From positions 43,701 to 107,700 of the forward strand of contig CANMMM010000019.1 of NCBI GenBank assembly GCA_947498935.1: DNA of 64,000 nt, read 5' to 3'. Numbering within the stretch: position 1 is the first letter of the stretch; the number at the start of each line of letters is the position of its first letter. The notes under the pieces are model-generated. The model saw nothing but the letters and a program-made list of their open reading frames with translations. It was not told where the DNA came from and made no database searches. Positions 60,375 to 64,000 of this stretch are shown here, in pieces. The DNA is from an uncultured Aquimarina sp. (GTDB lineage Bacteria > Bacteroidota > Bacteroidia > Flavobacteriales > Flavobacteriaceae). Both the position numbers and the translations under genes were made by a program.

Positions 60375-63300
60375 TTAGAATTCTACTTGTATTCCAAAAG
60401 AGTATGTCTTAGCTGGGGGAGCTGAATAGAAAGCGATTCCTGTTCGTACGCCAGAATTACCATTGAAATCTGCGGTAGATTCTGGGTCAAATCCTTGGTA
60501 GTCTGTAAAGGTTAGGAGATTGATACCATTGAAATAGAATCGCACTTTTTCTAAATAAAACTTTTTAGAGAATGCAGGGTCTATGGTATAGCCTACGGTA
60601 AAGTTTCTGAGACGTACAAAATCAGATTTTTCTAAATATCTAGTTGAGTCTTGTTGTCCATTTTCTTGGTTGAGTCTGGCTTGTGGAATATCGGTAATAT
60701 CTCCTGGCTGCTGCCATCTGTCTAATTGATCTATGGTTTGATTATCAAAAAGTTGAGCATTTCCAGAACTGAATTTTCCTCCTTGGTTATAGATAGAGCC
60801 ACCAAACTCTCCCTGAAATGTAAACTGGATATCTAGGTTTTTCATCTTAAAAGAGTTGGTAAATCCTAATTGGTAATCAGGAAATGGGTCTCCGGTAATG
60901 ATTTTGCTAGCTCTAGCCGTATTAGTTGTGGTGTTTCTGCTCATCGTTCCATCTGCATTACGCGTATTCATATAGTATAATGCGTTTCCGTTTTCTGGGT
61001 CTACACCTGCATATTCATAGAGATAGAATGCAGAGATAGGGTTGCCTTTCCTTAGAATGTTTACACCATCGATGATATCACCACTTGGTAATTCTGTGAT
61101 TTCATTCTGGTTTTTGGTAAAGAGTGCACTGGCTGTCCAGCGGAAGGTATCTTTGGTAAAGATCTGTGCAGTTAGCTTAGCTTCGTATCCCTTGTTGATG
61201 ATTTCTCCAATATTTTTGACCACAGATGTGAATCCAGAGGTGCTAGGTAATGGTTGATTAAAGAGTAGATCATTTGTTTTTTTATGGTAGTAGTCTACTT
61301 CTGCAGAAATTCTATTACCGAAGAAGCCCACATCAGCTCCCACATCGTATTGTGTCGTTTTTTCCCATTGTAGGTTGTTATCACCTAATTGAAAAGGGGA
61401 TACTCCTAGACGTTCGTCATAGGTGGTAACACCAAATAAGTTTCTACTCGCAAAATCTCCGATATTAGCATTACCAGTGATTCCCCAACTACCTCGTACT
61501 TTTAAATCAGAAACGGTTCTAGAACCTTGTAAAAAACTTTCTTTAGATACTACCCAAGCTAAAGAAGCTGCTGGGAACCATCCAAACTGAGAATCAGCTC
61601 CGAATCGAGAAGATCCGTCTCTACGAATACTGATATTGGCTAAATACTTATTAGCGATACTAAAGCGTGATCTAGCAAAATAGGATAAGAAGTTGTATTT
61701 CGTTTTATTAGATCCACCATCAGTGATTAGTACGGCATTATCTAATGTTTGTAAATTATCTGATGGGAAGTTTTGTCCTGTGGTAAACTGACTTTTTCTA
61801 TTGGTTTCTTCGAAACTTCCCCCTAGTGTAGCAGAAAAATTGAAATTACCACCAAAGGTACGTTTATAAGTCAAGTAGTTGGTGAGGATGTAGCGCTCGG
61901 TAATAGCATTACTTACAGTACCTACACCTCCTGCCGAAGCAAATTCTGTAAGACTCCCTGAAAAACGTTCTGCATTTTGGTTATTGGCGTCGTATCCAAT
62001 TTCTGATTTCCATTTTAGGTGAGGATTGATGTAAAAGTTACCATAAATATTTAGTGTATTTCTCCAGATATCGGTTACGAATCGTCCTGTTTGCTCTTGT
62101 CCTAAGAAGTTCTGATATAAGGTAGAGGTACCATCTACATTGGCTGTACCATCTTCTAGTAGGGCTGGAGTAAGTGGAGATTGTGCAATAGATTGTAGTG
62201 GTGATACAAAAGCATTATCATTGGATAATCGATCGATAGTAACTTTTGATAAGTTGATATTAAAACCTGCTGTTGATTTTTCAGTGACTGCTGCATTTAC
62301 TTTACCGCGTAGCGTATAGCGATCTAATTCGTTGCCCAGTATGATTCCTTCGGTCTTATTGTATGAGGTAGACATTAGGTAATCAATTTTTTCACTCCCC
62401 CCGCTTACAGATACATCGATATCTTGTGTGGTACTTTCTATGAGCGCTAGTTCTTGCCAGTCTGTATCTACTTCGCCATTTCTCCAGTCTCTTCCAAGGG
62501 CTAATGCATCGAATCTGCTTTCGATCTCACTTAATTCCATACCACTATTCAGTGCGGCTTCTGTATATAGTTCTACATACTCTGCTGCATTTAGGAGTTC
62601 TCTTCTATTGGTGGGGAAGTTGATTCCCGTAGCAGTATTTAATGTTACTTTGGTTTTTCCTTTCCTTCCTTTTTTGGTGGTAATGATAATCACCCCGTTT
62701 GTACCTCTAGCACCATAAATCGCAGCAGAAGAAGCATCTTTAAGAAAGTCTATAGAGGCAATGTCATTTGGATTTAAACCAATTAAGGGGTTGATAGGAG
62801 AGTTATTTATAGACTCATCGTCATTGATTAATGGTACTCCATCTAACACATATAACGGCTCTTGCGAAGCCCCTACGGTGGCGATACCACGTACTCTAAC
62901 CTTGATCCCTGATTCTACCTTTCCAGATATTTGTGTAATCTGTACCCCAGTTACACGACTGGTCATTAACGATTGAATACTAGGGAAGTTAGCGTCGGTA
63001 AGATCCTCTGCTTTTAGACTACCGATGCTAGAGGTTACTCTCTTCTTAGAAGAAGATCCATACCCTACCAATACGATTTGGTCTAGACTAGAAACATCTT
63101 CTTGTAGTGTAACGTTTATTCTATTGCTATTGTCTACCAGTATTTTTTCTGGTATGAAACCCACAAAGGAGTACACTAAGGTGTCTCCTTTATGAGCGTT
63201 TATCGCATAGTTTCCGTCGAAGTCACTTTGTACTCCCACAGTAGTACCTTTAACAATGATATTGGTACCTGTAAGGGGGATACCTAGTTTATCGACTACG

Positions 63301-63389
63301 GTTCCAGTGATTGTTTTTTGCTGTGCATAGATACTTCCAATACACATACATAGTACTGCTACTATACGGAGCTTAGTTGAGTTTCTCAT
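60375..63389 (-). CDS. SusC/RagA-like TonB-dependent outer membrane receptor
   Basis: 1004 aa from the Met at 63389, which starts a clear signal peptide (MRNSTKLRIVAVLCMCIG); an upstream Met at 63425 adds twelve residues before it. A carboxypeptidase-D-like domain (ITGTVVDKLGIPLTGTNI) is followed by the TonB box/plug (DQIVLVGYGSS, GSLKAEDL, PLYVLDGVPL, AIYGARGTNGVIIITTKKG) and a beta-barrel ending YSFGIQVEF. Imports the ligand bound by the SusD partner 36 bp downstream. Confidence 0.95.
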   Translation of the reverse strand: MRNSTKLRIVAVLCMCIGSIYAQQKTITGTVVDKLGIPLTGTNIIVKGTTVGVQSDFDGNYAINAHKGDTLVYSFVGFIPEKILVDNSNRINVTLQEDVSSLDQIVLVGYGSSSKKRVTSSIGSLKAEDLTDANFPSIQSLMTSRVTGVQITQISGKVESGIKVRVRGIATVGASQEPLYVLDGVPLINDDESINNSPINPLIGLNPNDIASIDFLKDASSAAIYGARGTNGVIIITTKKGRKGKTKVTLNTATGINFPTNRRELLNAAEYVELYTEAALNSGMELSEIESRFDALALGRDWRNGEVDTDWQELALIESTTQDIDVSVSGGSEKIDYLMSTSYNKTEGIILGNELDRYTLRGKVNAAVTEKSTAGFNINLSKVTIDRLSNDNAFVSPLQSIAQSPLTPALLEDGTANVDGTSTLYQNFLGQEQTGRFVTDIWRNTLNIYGNFYINPHLKWKSEIGYDANNQNAERFSGSLTEFASAGGVGTVSNAITERYILTNYLTYKRTFGGNFNFSATLGGSFEETNRKSQFTTGQNFPSDNLQTLDNAVLITDGGSNKTKYNFLSYFARSRFSIANKYLANISIRRDGSSRFGADSQFGWFPAASLAWVVSKESFLQGSRTVSDLKVRGSWGITGNANIGDFASRNLFGVTTYDERLGVSPFQLGDNNLQWEKTTQYDVGADVGFFGNRISAEVDYYHKKTNDLLFNQPLPSTSGFTSVVKNIGEIINKGYEAKLTAQIFTKDTFRWTASALFTKNQNEITELPSGDIIDGVNILRKGNPISAFYLYEYAGVDPENGNALYYMNTRNADGTMSRNTTTNTARASKIITGDPFPDYQLGFTNSFKMKNLDIQFTFQGEFGGSIYNQGGKFSSGNAQLFDNQTIDQLDRWQQPGDITDIPQARLNQENGQQDSTRYLEKSDFVRLRNFTVGYTIDPAFSKKFYLEKVRFYFNGINLLTFTDYQGFDPESTADFNGNSGVRTGIAFYSAPPAKTYSFGIQVEF

Positions 63390-64000
63390 TTTTGGGGTTT
63401 GTGAGTGGGCGTGCAAAACTATCATATTAGTCCCTTAAAAAGTATTCCTACAGCATAAATCTAAAGCGGCTTGTAGTGTGAATAAATAGGGGATTTCGTA
63501 ATTTTTTAATGCGAAGTGCAAGGATATTTTCACAAAAAAGTTAATTCAGGGTGAAAATTTGCAGTTGCGTAAAGGGGGCAAGTGTGAGATCCGTAAAAAT
63601 AAAAAAATTCGATGAAAGTTTGTTTAAGACCGACAAAGTGCGTGTTTTTGCTGTTTTTTAACAGCTTATTCAGCTAAATCGTTTACGTAAAATTATACTT
63701 AATTCAGCTTTTATAGAAGTTGGTTTATTTAACCTTATGTAGTACAGTTTATTATGTTGTTTTAGTTTTATTTTTGGTTATGTAGGGGGAAGGAGTGAAG
63801 AGAAGGAAAAGGGTAATTTTTTTGCTAATTATATCCTAATACTACCAATTATATCTGGTTAAAAAAGGGAGGAGATATTTAGCTAAAATTGTGTGGTTTA
63901 TGGGGAATATATAACACCAAAAACAATCCTGTCCTAAATAAATTAAGCACGTAATAAATCTAACCATTTTACTAGTTTCCATCTAAAATTAGTTAAAAAT
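63390..64000. other. Non-coding region upstream of susC-like gene
   Basis: 611 bp, AT-rich. No convincing open frame, RNA gene or long repeat is seen. The promoter of the susCD operon should lie in its left part, but no clear -7/-33 pair could be picked. Confidence 0.4.

Overview
The window comes from a low-GC member of the Bacteroidota, most likely Flavobacteriaceae. The right end carries a SusC/SusD pair, a Lacal_2735-family gene, a group 2 pyrF and a tmRNA gene (ssrA, minus strand, 53590-53983) whose tag reads GENNYALAA. Everything right of ssrA looks like ordinary chromosome. Everything left of it looks like one large integrated mobile element: a large serine recombinase (52020-53636) runs directly into the 3' end of ssrA, and a 12-bp palindrome (CTTTCGCGAAAG) scattered through 2.9-47.8 kb was not found right of ssrA. 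The left attachment site is not in the window, so the element probably continues beyond base 1.

Layout. 1-4849 (minus): copper/silver RND efflux genes (partial TolC-like protein, CusA with its three metal-site methionines, a Cys-rich HYC_CC_PP protein). 5078-11131 (plus): a complete four-gene Wadjet (JetABCD) anti-plasmid defence operon. 11175-24249 (minus): about 26 short, tightly packed or overlapping genes. Most encode proteins with one membrane helix, and they include at least four peptidoglycan-directed enzyme folds, two peptidoglycan-binding-domain proteins, a spanin-like overlapping pair, very basic proteins, a zincin and a beta-propeller protein. 24395-27447: GIY-YIG-like, SMEK and Fic genes, with a block of four direct repeats in front of fic. 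27616-29975 (minus): a P-loop ATPase with the motif layout of FtsK/HerA (A32-like) genome-packaging ATPases, an acidic protein and a DnaA domain IV-like protein. 30114-33404 (plus): a KAP NTPase plus an ApeA-like HEPN protein. 33415-36436 (minus): small proteins and a CobT/VWA-like protein. 36565-37765 (plus): arsR-merTP-GDCCVxC mercury cassette. 37768-46004 (minus): MoxR/CobS-like AAA protein, a giant strawberry-notch helicase and an N6-adenine methylase. 46444-50562 (minus): a C2H2-finger membrane protein, a glycosyltransferase, a helix-turn-helix (possibly replication) protein and a small regulator. 50747-53636 (plus): repressor-like gene, small genes and integrase.

Interpretation. I find no terminase, portal, tail gene, relaxase, VirB4 or VirD4, so the element is neither a tailed prophage nor a classical conjugative element. 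A packaging-type ATPase beside many single-helix membrane proteins, peptidoglycan enzymes and a propeller protein suggests a tailless, membrane-containing virus-like element (or something derived from one) with a large helicase/methylase module. It also carries cargo (Wadjet, KAP-HEPN, SMEK, Fic, GIY-YIG, mercury and copper resistance) placed in gaps between minus-strand core modules. No capsid protein was recognised with certainty. The best structural candidates are the 303-aa protein at 23097-24008 and its relative at 18096-19682, in which the same domain is split by a beta-propeller.
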